This document shows positions 53,201 to 62,159 of a stretch of DNA of 64,000 bases, piece after piece. Made by a program: the position numbers and the translations under genes. The first letter of the stretch is position 1; each line of letters opens with the position of its first letter. This DNA is from Glossina fuscipes. Lineage: Eukaryota > Arthropoda > Insecta > Diptera > Glossinidae. The notes beneath the pieces are model-generated. The model had not been told where the DNA came from, searched no databases, and was given only the letters and a program-made list of their open reading frames with translations. The stretch spans positions 986,400-1,050,399 of the forward strand of contig NW_023998439.1 of the NCBI RefSeq assembly GCF_014805625.2, given 5' to 3'.

Positions 53201-56200
53201 GTATTTGGGAATTGCAATCAAATTTTGCAATTTTTGGAAAAGTGACACTTAAGATTTTATTAAAGCAAGGTTTCATACCCATCTTGAATCTCTGCAAGCT
53301 AAATATTCTATAATTTTCTTCAGTCTTTTCATAGATCGATTTATTAGAGATTCGAACTTAACCTGACCAAAAAATGTTGCGCCAATTATCTAAAGTCAGT
53401 TTTATATTTCTAGAATCGGACGAAGGTATGCGCAAATGCATTTGGTGGATCCGCTGATGCGTTACAAACATTTGGCAAGTCTCACGTACCCTTGGAGTAA
53501 TGGGATTAAAAAAAAAAGTTGAAAAATTTTCTACACATTCATAAGCACAAAAACTGCATATATTTATAGTGCTTGTGTTTATATGTGTTCTTGTATATGT
53601 TGTGTTTTGTATTTTCCAGACCATAAAGCAATTACAAAAGCACATATTTATTAGCAAACGAGTAGAGTATAGACAGAGAATTATTTGTGCTGGCGACAGA
53701 TGTTAAATGCAATGCACGAACATAACTCACATAGGTGGGTGTACAAGGCGGCTTATCAGCGAATTGTGTTGGACATTGAAAGCAAATATAAAATTTTCCG
53801 AAAAAAAAAACAAGAGAAATAATCAAAATTGCATTTGACGGTTAAACGGAAACCGAGAATATTGTCTGACACGAAACGGGGGGCTTGGTGTGTGTGTGTG
53901 NNNNNNNNNNNNNNNNNNNNNNNNNNNNNNNNNNNNNNNNNNNNNNNNNNNNNNNNNNNNNNNNNNNNNNNNNNNNNNNNNNNNNNNNNNNNNNNNNNNN
54001 TATTTTCGGGCAAGGATTATACGAAAAATCTAACTAATAGTGATGTAGTGAGAAAAAAGAAAGAAAAACACAACAAAAACAGTCCATTTAGATGTAGAAT
54101 CGAACTATATATGAGTGTATCATCTGCTATCGGTTATAATATTACGTTGATTGTTATGAAATGTGTATTAGTTTAGCACTTCACAAACTCTGCGGTCAAT
54201 AAACGCGACTAACAGCGAATATAAATAATATTAAAAAAAAATAAAAAAAAATAAAACCAAAAAAGTTTAAGTCGTTAAACGAATGAAACAGTAAAACAAC
54301 TGGCTTTAGCGCGCCCTATAGATATTATTGATGAGTGTTTATGTGTAGTTGAGCGTAAGAGAAGCGGTTCATTCAATGTCATTCATTTAACTATTGAATA
54401 CAAATAAAAATCCATTTTCAAAGACTATCAAGTTGTTGGAAAATATTGACAAACTTTTACACAAACATCATATTGCATAGACATGCATCGCATACAACAT
54501 ATCTCATACACATTTATCATATAAATCCTAACTCTTAACAGTTATTATAGAAAGATTTATATTTAAACAAGTATGATTCACACATATATATATATATATA
54601 TTGTATGTGTATATATGTATGTAAATATGTACAACTTACAAAGGATATTAAGTAAACAGTTTTGTACACATATCACTTTATGTTGGTGCCATATTTACAC
54701 ACAAGCATATAACGCTTTGCTAACGTTTAAGTGTCTATCTCTCTACCTCTCTCTTTCCCTCGCTATCTGAATGCCGCTTATAATATATTTTATACACGGC
54801 ATCATCATTCAGTCATCAAGTTCTTCACGTTAATCATCACTTATCATCGTATATGCAGTGATTTGTTTGTGTTGTTTTCAAGTTTCCTGTTGACAAATTT
54901 CAAGTGCACACAAACACACACACATATATATATATATAAGCACAAATAGATATATCTTTTTTCTTCTTCTTCCTCTTCTTCATCTCCCTAAGTTAAGTAA
55001 TAATTTTGATAAATATTTACTTAAAACTAGAATAACACATAAACACACATCTCACCAAAAAGCGTAGCGATGGACATAACAGAGGTTTATAAAAACAATT
55101 TCTATATAAAAGTTTTAAAAAAGTTTAAGTTGCTTACCGACATTATTTGCATAAACTAATAATACTTAGTTAGAAGACCAACTTTATTAATGTCATATAT
55201 TTACTATGTTATAGTGCTTGAGACTGACTATTGCTTTAATACACGACTTGTAATATATATGCTTAGTCTTTATTTTCAAAGCATTTTTTCGAAATTGATT
55301 TCCTTCAAGTTTATCTGTAATTCTCAAATATTGTGATAGGATAGATGTGGCTGATAATTAGGAATGAATATAATTGCAATAAGCTTACTAAGCATATGGT
55401 GAAAAAAAACCAAAATTCTTCCAAAAACTAAAAAAATAACGAAACTTTTTATCAAATATAAACAATATTTTCGGACAAATTAATAAAAAACTATATTATC
55501 TATGGAAAAATCAAAATACTTTCAAGAACCAAAATTTTTATGATATGTAAACGGTAATTTCGGACAAATTAATAATGGACTATGTTGGAAAAATCAAAAC
55601 AATTTCAATAACCAAACTTTTTATGAAATATAAACGATAATTGCGGACAAATTAATAAAAAACTATGTTATCTATGGAAATATCAAAACACTTTCAATAA
55701 CCAAATTTTTTATCAAATATAAACAATATTTCCGGACAAATTAATAATGGACTAGCTTCGATTTCTCACCAGCTCTTTTTGCGAATTTATTTGATGAATT
55801 TCATTTAAAATGATTGCAAGTCATTTTCCAGGAAAAAGGAGAGTTCGCGACTCTGTCATAAATTTCTTTGCCAAAAACTTAGCCGATTGTTTGAAGTTTT
55901 ATTGGCATATATTTTTTTAGTTGATATCGATTATGGGTGAAGAAATATGGTCGTATTGTATTTTTTTTTTTTCAAATATTCGTTTTTCTAAGAGCTTGCG
56001 GCACGGCAACTCTTACCTATTTTTTGAAATTTGAAAAAATGTATTAATGTATTTTTGCAATTGTTAGTTGGCCTTAAAATTTACTTAATTTTCACATCTC
56101 TATCACAGATATCAATTATTTCTACAAGTGAAACAAGATGTTCTGCAAGGCAGATTACCGGTGGCTTTTGAACTCGCTGCTGAGTTGGGCGCTTTTGTAG

Positions 56201-59200
56201 TGCAATGTAAGAATTTGACTCGACGCTATCACCGAAAAGATATTTGATAAAATCTTTTTTCTTTCTTTCTCTTTTTTGCACTCATATCCGAATACAGCTG
56301 AGTTAGGTGATTATGATCAAAGACGCCATTCCAAGGGTTATGTATCAGAATTCCGTTTATTACCCAATCAAAGTAACGAATTGGAAAATCGTGTTGCTGA
56401 GTTGCATCAACAACTGAAGGGTATGTCGCCAGCGGCCGCCGAATTAAATTATCTGGATAAAGTAAAATGGCATGATATGTACGGTGTCGATTTACATCCA
56501 GTATTGGTGAGTTTAATAAATGAAATTTATTAAAAAAAAATTTTCATAAATTCATCCTATGTCGTTATGCAACATTCACACTATTTCTCCTTCTGGCTGC
56601 GTACAAAACATTTTCTATTCGGTTGTCGTTCTTCTTTCCTTTTTTTTTTGTTTTTGTTCTTCTTTTGTGCCCGTGCTTGAGAATAATAATAATGTGCAGA
56701 TAAGAGAGTAATAAAATATAAATAATGACAAAAATGTTAAGTTCTCATAATTTGCAAGAAGCACAACAACATTATACGTTTTGTAATCTTTAACATAATT
56801 CATGTTAAACAAGTGTGTCGTACATGTTAATGGAATGTATGCTGAGACATTGCAACAAATAAAGCAGAGAGATAGAGAAGGGGAACATAATAAATGATTC
56901 GAGCAGATATTTAACTTGTAGTTAGACAGCTGCACACATGGTACAGTTTAAAGTTCATAAAAGATTAGCTTTAGCTGATGAGATGAGAAACAAGGGATGC
57001 CCGTAAAGCATATCTGGTTAGGGATATATTATTATTATTATTATTATTAATATTATGGAAACCTTTTCATAAGCAACAAGAAAAAGATATATAGACTTTC
57101 GATTTTCATATGTGGAGCAAAGGTAGATAAACAAATGCTTGTGTTGGCAAAACTGAAAGGAACTTCATATATGTACAGAGGGCAAATAGAACACAGAGTA
57201 CAACATTCTCCAGCCAGATAATTAACTAAAATTTTCTGACGAGAAAATTTAAAAAATATTTCGTCGAGAATTGAATCCAAAAGCCACATAATCAAATTGA
57301 AATGTAACTTTCTCTACTATACGGGGTTTAGATAAACTTTTATAGAAAATGCTAAAGGGTCAGAAAGCTGATGTCCAAAGCTAGGAATTTAACCAGAACT
57401 TCATATCTTAACTTAATCTTCATAGACTCAAGATTATATATATTAGGTATTGCGAATGACATTTGGTACTGGTAAGCACGGGTATGCGTTACGAAGAGTT
57501 TGAAATTAATTGTAACATTCTTGAGCATAACAATGGTACCCATAGTTCAGACTATAACACTTGTGGGCTGTCAACATTTGGCTGCATAATCACTTTAGCA
57601 TTGGGAATATCCTCGATTGTCAACCAATTTTTCTCCATTAATTTTCAATTTCCAACGAGAAGTATTAGCATAACAATGCGCTGTGCTCCAGCTACACTAG
57701 TAGAGGGCAAAGAAATTTGTAAGAGCTATTCTGACACTCCCGACAGCTTCTCCATGAAGACCTCGAGCTCTTGTGGGAAATTAGCTTTTTTTTTTAAATC
57801 TTGCATTATCTAGCAAGTTGCGTTCATCTAAGGAGTGAAGTACCCTTAAAATTTTATTTCGCTAAATTAACGATAGGTTGCCAGCAAAAGTATTATAACA
57901 TCTCGAGTAAGTCTGTAAAAGCCTTACTACCTAGGTAATAAATCGAATATGAGAACGAACTAATCACTGCTTATGTAATTCAGCAAAATAAAGCATTAGC
58001 GTTACCCTTATGTATTGCTTGCATTGTTAATTAACCAAATATGTAGCACTACTTTCAGAAATCCTTTAAAGTACACCTTAAGCGATTTATAGCCATAACA
58101 TTACAGGTTCAATTGCGGGCCTCTTCATTTCTCTTTGAAATTTATAGCGTTCTGTTAAACTATATTTTTACTTATTTTGCTTTTCTTTTTTTTTTTTTTT
58201 TTTTTTTATATATGCTTGACTTAACTGACTTAATAGCGTACACTTAAAAAAGTATTCTACGTATAAGTAAAACTTTTCCCTTTTCAGATAATAATGATAA
58301 TAATAATAATAGCTTAACTTAAGTTTTCGAACAAGTAATGGTTTTATTTAAACTCTTAAAAACACTTTATTTTTCTTTTCATTTCCTATTTAGGGTGAAG
58401 ATAGCGTTGAATATTTTCTGGGACTGACTCCAAGCGGTATTGTTGTCTTACGTAATAAGACCACGGTGGCTCATTATTATTGGCCACGCATAGCCAAAGT
58501 TTATTATAAAGGACGCTATTTTATGCTGCGCATAAGTGATAAAAACGTAAGTTTCACTGAATATAACGATAAGCTTCTCACTGCAGGTGCAAAACATGTA
58601 AATTTATGTAAGGGATGAGAGAGTTTTTTTTTATTTTCTTTTCAAACACTACTATTATATATAAACTCTGTTAACATTAGTAAACAGCATGGAATACCTA
58701 AGGTGTTGTTATGATTTACATACGCATAGGCTTAACTCAGAAATGAACAAAAAATCTAAAGAATTTTTTTCTATGAGAACTTGGGAATCATAGGAAAATG
58801 GGAAGCATAGTGTAAGTCTAGGGATAACGCAAAGTAACAACTTGGTGATTATAGACTCCCAATTAATTTCAATGATAAAATTTATGAAACCTTGTCTCTT
58901 GGTCTCACTAATGTGCCTATAATCAATAATCTAATCAGAAAAAACAAGAAGATCGATCTTGAACTAGTTCCACTACTTGCTGACAATCGCATGTGATCGA
59001 TTGTAGTCTTCTCATTTTTGCTGTTCGCAATCATAATCGACGCGGTTCCGAATGAACTTTTTTTTTTACCTCTTAAATCACGTAGTTTGTTCCCAAGGGC
59101 TATTTAAAATTAAAGGGCTAAAAGCGTAGGTTAAGGTTAAAAAGATTATATTGTCAGTGAAAAATATGGAAATTTTTTTTTCAAACCATATATGTAGATA

Positions 59201-61345
59201 CAATTATATTATTTTTGATTGATATCTTTCAGGGACGAAATTTTTTTCTTATACACATCACGTGAAAGTTGGTTAGTAAGTCAAAGCTATCCGCACGCAG
59301 CGGATTCTCATTTATTTAATGTATTGTTTGCCACGGGAATATGAACCTGGAGCCGATTTGTCATTCCGAAATATGTGACAGAAACTGCATAAAATATGTA
59401 TATTTTCCTGTATTGCCAGGTAGCGCGCCTTAATTTCTCCCTTTTCGTATAGGAATGAGAAATCTTTTAATAAATCTAAATAATGACCAAAAAATCCAAT
59501 TAGTTTTGCTTTTAAAAACAGCATTGTTGTCGATTAATGTTGTATTGACGTCCGAAGGTCCTTCGACCGATTTAGTTCGTTTTTATTAACCGATCAGTAT
59601 GCAAGCATAATTTTTAGTGCCGGGAGAGCATGTACCGCATGTAGACAGTTAAAGAAACAAGCGAACGGAGAAACGTAACTTGCTCGACTCACAATTTGAT
59701 AATGATCAAGAAAATATATATATATATATATGTATGAAGCTTCGGACTTTTTTCACAACATAATCCAACGCATAATGATGATAGCTATATAAAAATAGAA
59801 GAAACACCTTTCCAATACAATAACCTTAGCAAACACTATAATTTTGCATAAATTCGTTTCATATTAAGAGATGAGAAGGCGCCAAAGGCGTTTATCTTCG
59901 ATCAGCGTATATTCAGAGTCTTTGAAAGTATGCTCGCTGTTTAGTCAGCCCTTCTAAACTTTCTAGCTAGTATAGGGATTCTCGCATCATTTCGAAATTT
60001 GAAGGAAGCAATTATGACTCGGATTTAAATCTAACAGATCAGGTTTAAGAACATCCAGAATTTCATCAACAGAAAAACGTTAAAATTATCAAATGATGAG
60101 AATTGAAGAATTTTAAAAGAATTTAAGAATAACTTGTAAACCCAAACAGATGTTTAATTGGTCTACTGATATGCTTTCAAGCTTAGACTCTTAACAAGTT
60201 TGAGCAAAAAAAAAAAAAAACATTTTTTCCTCTATAAAAGAATGTGAAGATGAAAGCGAAGTGATTCAAAATAATAAAGAAGAAAAATAATTCACTTTAA
60301 AAATTAAAAACTTTATAACAAATTTTTTTCATACTTCAAAAAAAAAAAAAAGAAAAAATCGTTTAACGACTTTTTGTAGATATACCAAAAAGAGAGCTTT
60401 TTGCATTTTTCATTTTCTATTTATTTTTTTCTTATTTGCTTTGACAACATAAAACTTATATCCTCCTGTTCTCTCACGTATTCAGAACGAGTTGAGCACT
60501 TATGGTTTCGAAACGCCACGTAAATCAGCGTGTAAGCACTTGTGGCGCTGTTGTGTGGAGCATCATGCATTTTTTCGTTTAATGCGTGTACCGCCGCCTA
60601 TTTTACCAAATTCACCATCAAATACCTCGGATATCTTTCAGCTGGGCTCGCGACTCAAGTGCAGGTATGTGAAATTATTTTTTCTCTTTTTTTTCATTTT
60701 TTTTTTCTTTTTTTTTTTTCAACGACTACAACACGTGAAAGTGTTGTATGATTTGTTATTTGTTGACGCTTTGAATGAAAGAGAGACGCACAAGTGTTAG
60801 GCATGGTAAATCTTTTTTAATGATAGATAACGTACTTATGAAAGAGTTTGATAACTAAAAGATAAATTTCAAAGAGACGCTATTTTGGATCATTAGTTGA
60901 TCGTTGAGTTTCTTTATATCAAAGCTTTGCTTTCATGGTTCGGCGCATTGAGAACAGCTTTTATTTCATTCCATTTCTAATTATGCAGTTGAGGTTAAGG
61001 TTGTTATTATATCTAAGTATTTATGTATTTTTTTTTTTTTCTTCTTTACTATGGTTTTACTTTAAATAAATAGCCACAACCGCAATGTTTTTAAGTATTT
61101 TATGTTTGCATGAATTTTATGTTTCCCAGTTATGGTTGTTTTATTCCAAATACACACACCCATCTTCTCATCGCTTTTGTTCCCTTGTCCCGTTCCTCTT
61201 AAGTAATTTCTAGGTTTTTCATTTATTCATTTATTTTTTTTTTTTTTTCTTTTGATATTTGTATACCTCCTATGGTTCACTTTATGACCCAGACACACGT
61301 TGCGATAAATTTGTGGTTTTTGCTTTTATGGTGATTTATGAAGCG

Positions 61346-61385
<40 letters not shown>

Positions 61386-61582
61386 TTATATATATATCTT
61401 TTTTTATTTCTTTTGCTTTCTTTCGTTACTGCCGCCATTCACCATTTGTTCTATTCCAGTTGTTAATTTATATTTAGCAAAATAAATGCAAAAAAAAAAA
61501 AAAACGCTTTAACAAACAAAAAAAATAAAAAAATATTAATTATTTTACTCTTTTCTCCCTTATTTTTATTGTTGTTGTTGTT

Positions 61583-61615
<33 letters not shown>

Positions 61616-61780
61616 CAAAGAAAAATCTACGAAAGATGCTTTATTTATAAATCGTACTCCGCCAGCTTTTATACGCGTACCCTCAAAACGTCAACCCAGA
61701 CGTATAATTGATGATTTTTTACGTGACAGTAAAACGGCAGAACACTATGCGAGTTCAACACTTTTAACAAAGAATTCAAG
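14055..61780 (+). CDS. FERM-domain protein, band 4.1-like 4 (EPB41L4A/NBL4-like), spliced, 3' partial
   Basis: Join of eight exons: 14055-14138, 47476-47580, 50498-50622, 56109-56206, 56298-56506, 58394-58546, 60486-60664, 61616-61780. The joined frame has 372 full codons without a stop and two bases of the next codon. FERM lobes: F1 about residues 12-92 (YFGIRYID at 51-58, HWLDP at 64-68), F2 about 96-205 ([14 protein letters not shown] at 109-122, ELGDYD at 139-144), F3 about 208-290 ([10 protein letters not shown] 213-222, WPRI 237-240, ACKHLW 273-278, EHHAFFRL 283-290). A FERM-adjacent segment starts near 310. FERM proteins of this group link membrane proteins and lipids to cortical actin and act in epithelial polarity. 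The GRLP, DLHPV and YFLGLTP wording, and the Cys-x-Cys N-terminus, fit EPB41L4A better than Yurt/EPB41L5 or FRMD3/5. That comparison is from memory of the families, so subfamily confidence is lower than for the FERM call. The C-terminal tail is outside the window. Confidence 0.88.
15430..15972 (+). mobile_element. 5'-truncated LINE (non-LTR retrotransposon) tail
   Basis: The frame at 15474-15710 ends in a stop and reads like the C-terminus of a non-LTR reverse transcriptase: arginine-rich, then [20 protein letters not shown]. The F-x-Y/V-R/A-x-x-x-L-W-N-x-L-P ending is common to LINE ORF2 proteins of insects (CR1/Jockey-like). About 250 bp of apparent 3' UTR follow, ending in AAGTAAATAAAATAAAAAAA, a typical LINE tail. 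The catalytic domain and endonuclease are absent. Confidence 0.65.
16680..16834. repeat. Compound microsatellite: (AT)n then (TG)n
   Basis: (AT)n occupies about 16680-16718. A short TGTGTGTAAATATATATACACATATG spacer region and unique sequence follow, then 18 units of TG at 16799-16834. TG tracts of this length can form Z-DNA; this is inference. Confidence 0.95.
17277..17295 (+). other. Potential G-quadruplex motif
   Basis: GGGGTGGGGAAGGGGGGGG: G runs of 4, 4 and 8 with loops of 1 and 2 bases. The last run can supply two tracts. It stands out in very AT-rich DNA and lies on the sense strand of the intron. Confidence 0.6.
19330..20150 (+). repeat. Dispersed fly repeat, decayed copy
   Basis: Starts near CTATATTCGATTGTAACCGAATCTTC, continues through GACGGACGGATCGATAAAC near 19620 and CAGACAGACAGACAGACTTG near 20000, and ends with TTGTGGGGTCTTTGAAGCTTCCTTTTAAGTG near 20060. 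The later part resembles 62680-62880 (GACGGACAGACATGGCTTAA, TACGGTCTCTGAAGCTTTCTTTTGGG). Same family, same orientation. Confidence 0.6.
25107..25153. repeat. (AT)n microsatellite
   Basis: About 23 uninterrupted AT units, preceded by GCTTTA. Confidence 0.97.
25477..25500. repeat. (AAT)n microsatellite
   Basis: About eight ATA/AAT units. Confidence 0.9.
29930..30240 (+). repeat. Dispersed fly repeat, decayed copy
   Basis: Contains AGAGTATACTAAGTTAATGAGGACGTATGTAACAAGCA, then GACCCACTAAGCTTGTCTG, CTCTGTCCATCTGATGTCTGTC, and a GAGATATTTTGATGAAATTTAGCA segment. The same order occurs at 40185-40450, so the two are copies of one repeat. Confidence 0.6.
34690..35110 (+). repeat. Dispersed fly repeat, decayed copy
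   Basis: Begins like the 19330 copy (GTATTCGGTTGTAACAGAATCA), has the core GGACAGATGGACGGACGAACC near 34970, and ends in a CTTTGGAAAGCCTCCTCTTGGGCG segment that corresponds to the GAAGCTTCCTTTT ending of the other copies. Confidence 0.55.
37240..37900 (+). mobile_element. Decayed mariner transposase relic
   Basis: The 3' half is clearest. Around 37610-37800 the frames read [33 protein letters not shown] and then [16 protein letters not shown]. This matches the conserved mariner end (SPDLAPSDYHLFRS, LADQHF, a WF--K---FY--GI-KLP-RW-K pattern). Stops interrupt it, and the N-terminal half is barely recognisable. The 5' end is uncertain. Confidence 0.65.
38758..38830 (+). repeat. Imperfect GAT/GAC trinucleotide repeat
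   Basis: A cryptically simple stretch of ATGATGATGACGATGATGAC type. The His-rich and Ile-rich frames across it are by-products of the repeat. Confidence 0.85.
39096..39133 (+). repeat. (TTG)n microsatellite
   Basis: About ten TTG units; the poly-Leu frame over it is an artefact. Confidence 0.9.
40185..40930 (+). repeat. Dispersed fly repeat, longest copy in the window
   Basis: Opens TATACCCTGCACCACTTGAG, then GTGCGGACGTATGCAACAAG, AGACCCATTCGTTATTATAC, CGATCGACTCGCAC, and CCAGTCTGTCTATCTGATGTC. A GAGATGATTTGATGAAATTTG block and a TCGATCGGTCCATTTTTTTGG block follow. TATACCCT starts of this type are typical of a repeat widespread in fly introns; I cannot assign it to a named family from the sequence alone. 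Confidence 0.65.
41160..41945 (+). repeat. Possible pogo/Tigger-like noncoding relic
   Basis: Several scattered short motifs (TTTTATGCGACC, TTTTTTCACGCGGTGTCTGTTCACCGGA, TCTTATGCGGTCCCTATTCACCGAA, TTCGTGCAAATTCAATTCGCGCAAATT) repeat a TTATGCGG / TTCGCGC theme known from termini of pogo/Tigger DNA transposons. No transposase was recognised, so this is tentative. Confidence 0.25.
42601..42622 (+). promoter_or_regulatory. Candidate recursive splice site (ratchet point) in intron 1
   Basis: A pyrimidine-rich tract runs ACTTTTTATTACAG up to 42614 and is joined directly to GTAAGTG from 42615. A full 3' splice site abutting a consensus 5' splice site, with no exon between, is the signature of zero-length exons used in stepwise removal of long introns in Drosophila. 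It would split the intron into about 28.5 kb and 4.9 kb. Confidence 0.5.
44728..44759. repeat. (TA)n microsatellite
   Basis: About 16 TA units, followed by a poly-T run. Confidence 0.95.
47476..47580 (+). CDS. Coding exon 2: FERM F1 lobe, central part
   Basis: 35 codons in phase 0 at both ends, bounded by TTCAG at 47475 and GTAACT at 47581. It encodes residues 29-63, including the F1 helix ([11 protein letters not shown]) and the YFGIRYID strand that marks band 4.1 FERM domains. It joins exon 1 across a 33.3 kb intron. The join reads HEIK-DDLPGQ, where relatives have a lysine/glycine-rich turn, so no residues seem to be missing. Confidence 0.92.
47581..50497 (+). other. Intron 2 (2,917 bp)
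   Basis: GTAACT...TTGCCGTAG. Low-complexity AT-rich sequence with a long poly-A run near 47754-47779 and a poly-T run near 50207-50232. The 48830-49030 and 49740-50040 stretches are less AT-rich but show no recognisable coding. Confidence 0.85.
50498..50622 (+). CDS. Coding exon 3: end of F1, start of F2
   Basis: 125 bases in phase 0 to phase 2, bounded by CCGTAG at 50497 and AG|GTGAGT at 50623. It encodes [13 protein letters not shown] and then [19 protein letters not shown] (residues 64-104) plus two bases of Arg105. The HWLDP and FYAADPCKL...EEITRY patterns are diagnostic of 4.1-family FERM domains. The exon has clearly higher GC than the adjacent T-rich intron. Confidence 0.93.
51190..51360 (+). 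repeat. Dispersed fly repeat remnant
   Basis: AAGTGGTCCGATCCGAACAA, a TTTTGAGCC segment, AATTTCATTGAAATATCTCAAAAA and a final CAAACGGACGGACAAG core match the internal segments of the repeat copies elsewhere, in reverse order, so this copy is probably on the opposite strand. Confidence 0.45.
51390..52265 (-). mobile_element. Decayed mariner transposase relic, minus strand
   Basis: On the minus strand, mariner landmarks appear in order. Near 52030-51940 there is [20 protein letters not shown] followed by [11 protein letters not shown], the counterpart of the D-K-P-R-P-G-R-P-K-K-F-E-D linker and the second HTH. Near 51630-51590 is [13 protein letters not shown]. Near 51500-51400 are [19 protein letters not shown] and [10 protein letters not shown], the counterpart of SPDLAPSDYHLFRS with its third catalytic Asp. 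Frame changes and stops break it. Confidence 0.78.
53165..53215 (+). repeat. Short tandem repeat, about 21 bp unit
   Basis: ATTGGGAATTGCTTTTAGT, ATTTGGGAATGTGCTTTTAGT and ATTTGGGAATTGC follow head to tail, giving two and a half near-identical units. Confidence 0.75.
53901..54000. other. Assembly gap (100 N) next to a TG microsatellite
   Basis: Exactly 100 N, entered from TGTGTGTGTG. As with the first gap, assembly stopped in a microsatellite. Open frames crossing it are artefacts. Confidence 0.97.
55438..55755 (+). repeat. Four-copy minisatellite with alternating 89/83 bp units
   Basis: The shared anchor CGGACAAATTAATAA starts at 55472, 55561, 55644 and 55733, giving spacings of 89, 83 and 89 bp. 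Copies 1 and 3 continue with AAAACTAT...TTATCTATGG; copies 2 and 4 continue with TGGACTA and lack the TTATCTA block. All share ATATAAAC, ATCAAAA, TTTCAA and AACCAAA segments. The pattern is a duplicated dimer of about 172 bp. Confidence 0.85.
56109..56206 (+). CDS. Coding exon 4: FERM F2 lobe helix 1
   Basis: 98 bases, bounded by CACAG at 56108 and GTAAGA at 56207. The first base completes Arg105, and the exon ends with the first base of Ser138. It reads [20 protein letters not shown] and then [12 protein letters not shown], the hallmark R-Y-x-x-F-L-Q-x-K-x-D-x-x-x-G-R-L pattern of F2. The very short intron 4 follows. Confidence 0.93.
56207..56297 (+). other. Intron 4 (91 bp, short class)
   Basis: GTAAGA...AATACAG with a strong CTTTTTTCTTTCTTTCTC tract. 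Retention would bring a stop codon 14 codons into the intron. It is the only short intron seen in the gene. Confidence 0.92.
56298..56506 (+). CDS. Coding exon 5: FERM F2 lobe, remainder
   Basis: 209 bases, bounded by ATACAG at 56297 and TTG|GTGAGT at 56507. Its two leading bases complete Ser138. It encodes [20 protein letters not shown], a charged acidic helix ([15 protein letters not shown]), the LNYLDKVKW segment and YGVDLHPVL (residues 139-207). The DLHPV ending matches the EPB41L4 branch as I know it; Yurt/EPB41L5 proteins usually read DMHTV here. Confidence 0.94.
56507..58393 (+). other. Intron 5 (1,887 bp)
   Basis: GTGAGT...TTTAG. Open frames inside it, including 116 codons at 57463-57813, are not recognised. 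A poly-T run lies near 58187-58207 and a short (AAT)n tract near 58294-58309. Confidence 0.85.
58394..58546 (+). CDS. Coding exon 6: FERM F3 (PH-like) lobe
   Basis: 51 codons, phase 0 at both ends, bounded by TTTAG at 58393 and AAC|GTAAGT at 58547. It encodes residues 208-258: [20 protein letters not shown], then a basic loop, [19 protein letters not shown] and RISDKN. These are the first five or so strands of the PH/PTB-like F3 lobe, which usually binds cytoplasmic tails and acidic phospholipids. Confidence 0.94.
58547..60485 (+). other. Intron 6 (1,939 bp)
   Basis: GTAAGT...CGTATTCAG. AT-rich, with poly-A runs near 60206 and 60337 and a short (TA)n tract near 59715-59730. No coding recognised. 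Confidence 0.85.
60486..60664 (+). CDS. Coding exon 7: end of F3, proline-rich linker, start of FERM-adjacent region
   Basis: 179 bases in phase 0 to phase 2, bounded by TTCAG at 60485 and AG|GTATGT at 60665. It encodes the last F3 strand and helix ([18 protein letters not shown], residues 273-290), a proline/serine linker ([11 protein letters not shown]), and FQLGSRLKC. The final piece aligns with the G-S-R-F-R-Y start of the FERM-adjacent region but is degenerate. Confidence 0.92.
60665..61615 (+). other. Intron 7 (951 bp) with a 30-T polypyrimidine tract
   Basis: GTATGT...TTTTAG. Contains a (TA)n microsatellite at 61349-61382. It ends in (GTT)5 followed by about 30 uninterrupted T directly before AG. 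Confidence 0.85.
61349..61382. repeat. (TA)n microsatellite in intron 7
   Basis: About 17 TA units. Confidence 0.95.
61616..61780 (+). CDS. Coding exon 8: FERM-adjacent region and basic segment
   Basis: 165 bases. The first base completes Ser318 and the last two start the next codon. Bounded by TTTAG at 61615 and AAG|GTAAGT at 61781. It encodes [20 protein letters not shown] and then [20 protein letters not shown], followed by a Ser/Thr-rich end. The basic SKRQPRR stretch corresponds to the basic, phosphorylatable region after FERM in relatives. Exon structure, phase and protein-like GC content support it, though sequence recognition is weaker than for the FERM exons. Confidence 0.85.
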
Positions 61781-62159
61781 GTAAGTAAGTGCATGCACGC
61801 CATAAATAAATCAAACGACATTGACATTGAAAAGCCTCCCCGTCGTTGTCTACTTAGTTACACTGTAAACTAAAACTTAAGCTTTGAAGAGAAAGTACTT
61901 GAATTATTGTTGTTATTAGAGCTCATTAAGACGTTAGTTTGCTCCGAACGACTGAATTAAGTAATGGCTGCTAACCAACATGTTTAGACTAAAAAACAAG
62001 CATAAACAAAAAACAAGCATAACAAACAAACAAACCTATAGTCGGAGAAGGGCGAGCATTAAATATTTTACATCACTTCGCCTAGTACATCTATTTGCGC
62101 GTTTCAGTAATAACACATCCAATAGTTTGCATGATTTTCATGCAAAGGCAGATTTTGCA

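Larger units (their letters stand above)
50623..56108 (+). other. Intron 3 (5,486 bp)
   Basis: GTGAGT...ATCACAG. Contains a dispersed-repeat remnant (51190-51360), a minus-strand mariner relic (51390-52265), an assembly gap (53901-54000), and a minisatellite (55438-55755). No coding exon was seen. Confidence 0.85.

Noticed and set aside
53756..54176. Open frames on both strands across the second N run
   Set aside because: Same artefact as at the first gap.
56207..56533. Extending exon 5 to the in-frame stop at 56533
   Set aside because: The frame from 56276 to 56533 runs through a consensus GTGAGT donor at 56507. The next exon at 58394 continues the FERM F3 lobe in phase, so the read-through would be intron retention.
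57463..57813. 116-codon + strand frame in intron 5
   Set aside because: No recognisable domain and no splice sites linking it in phase to the FERM exons. The minus strand also shows protein-like fragments broken by stops, which fits a decayed repeat better.
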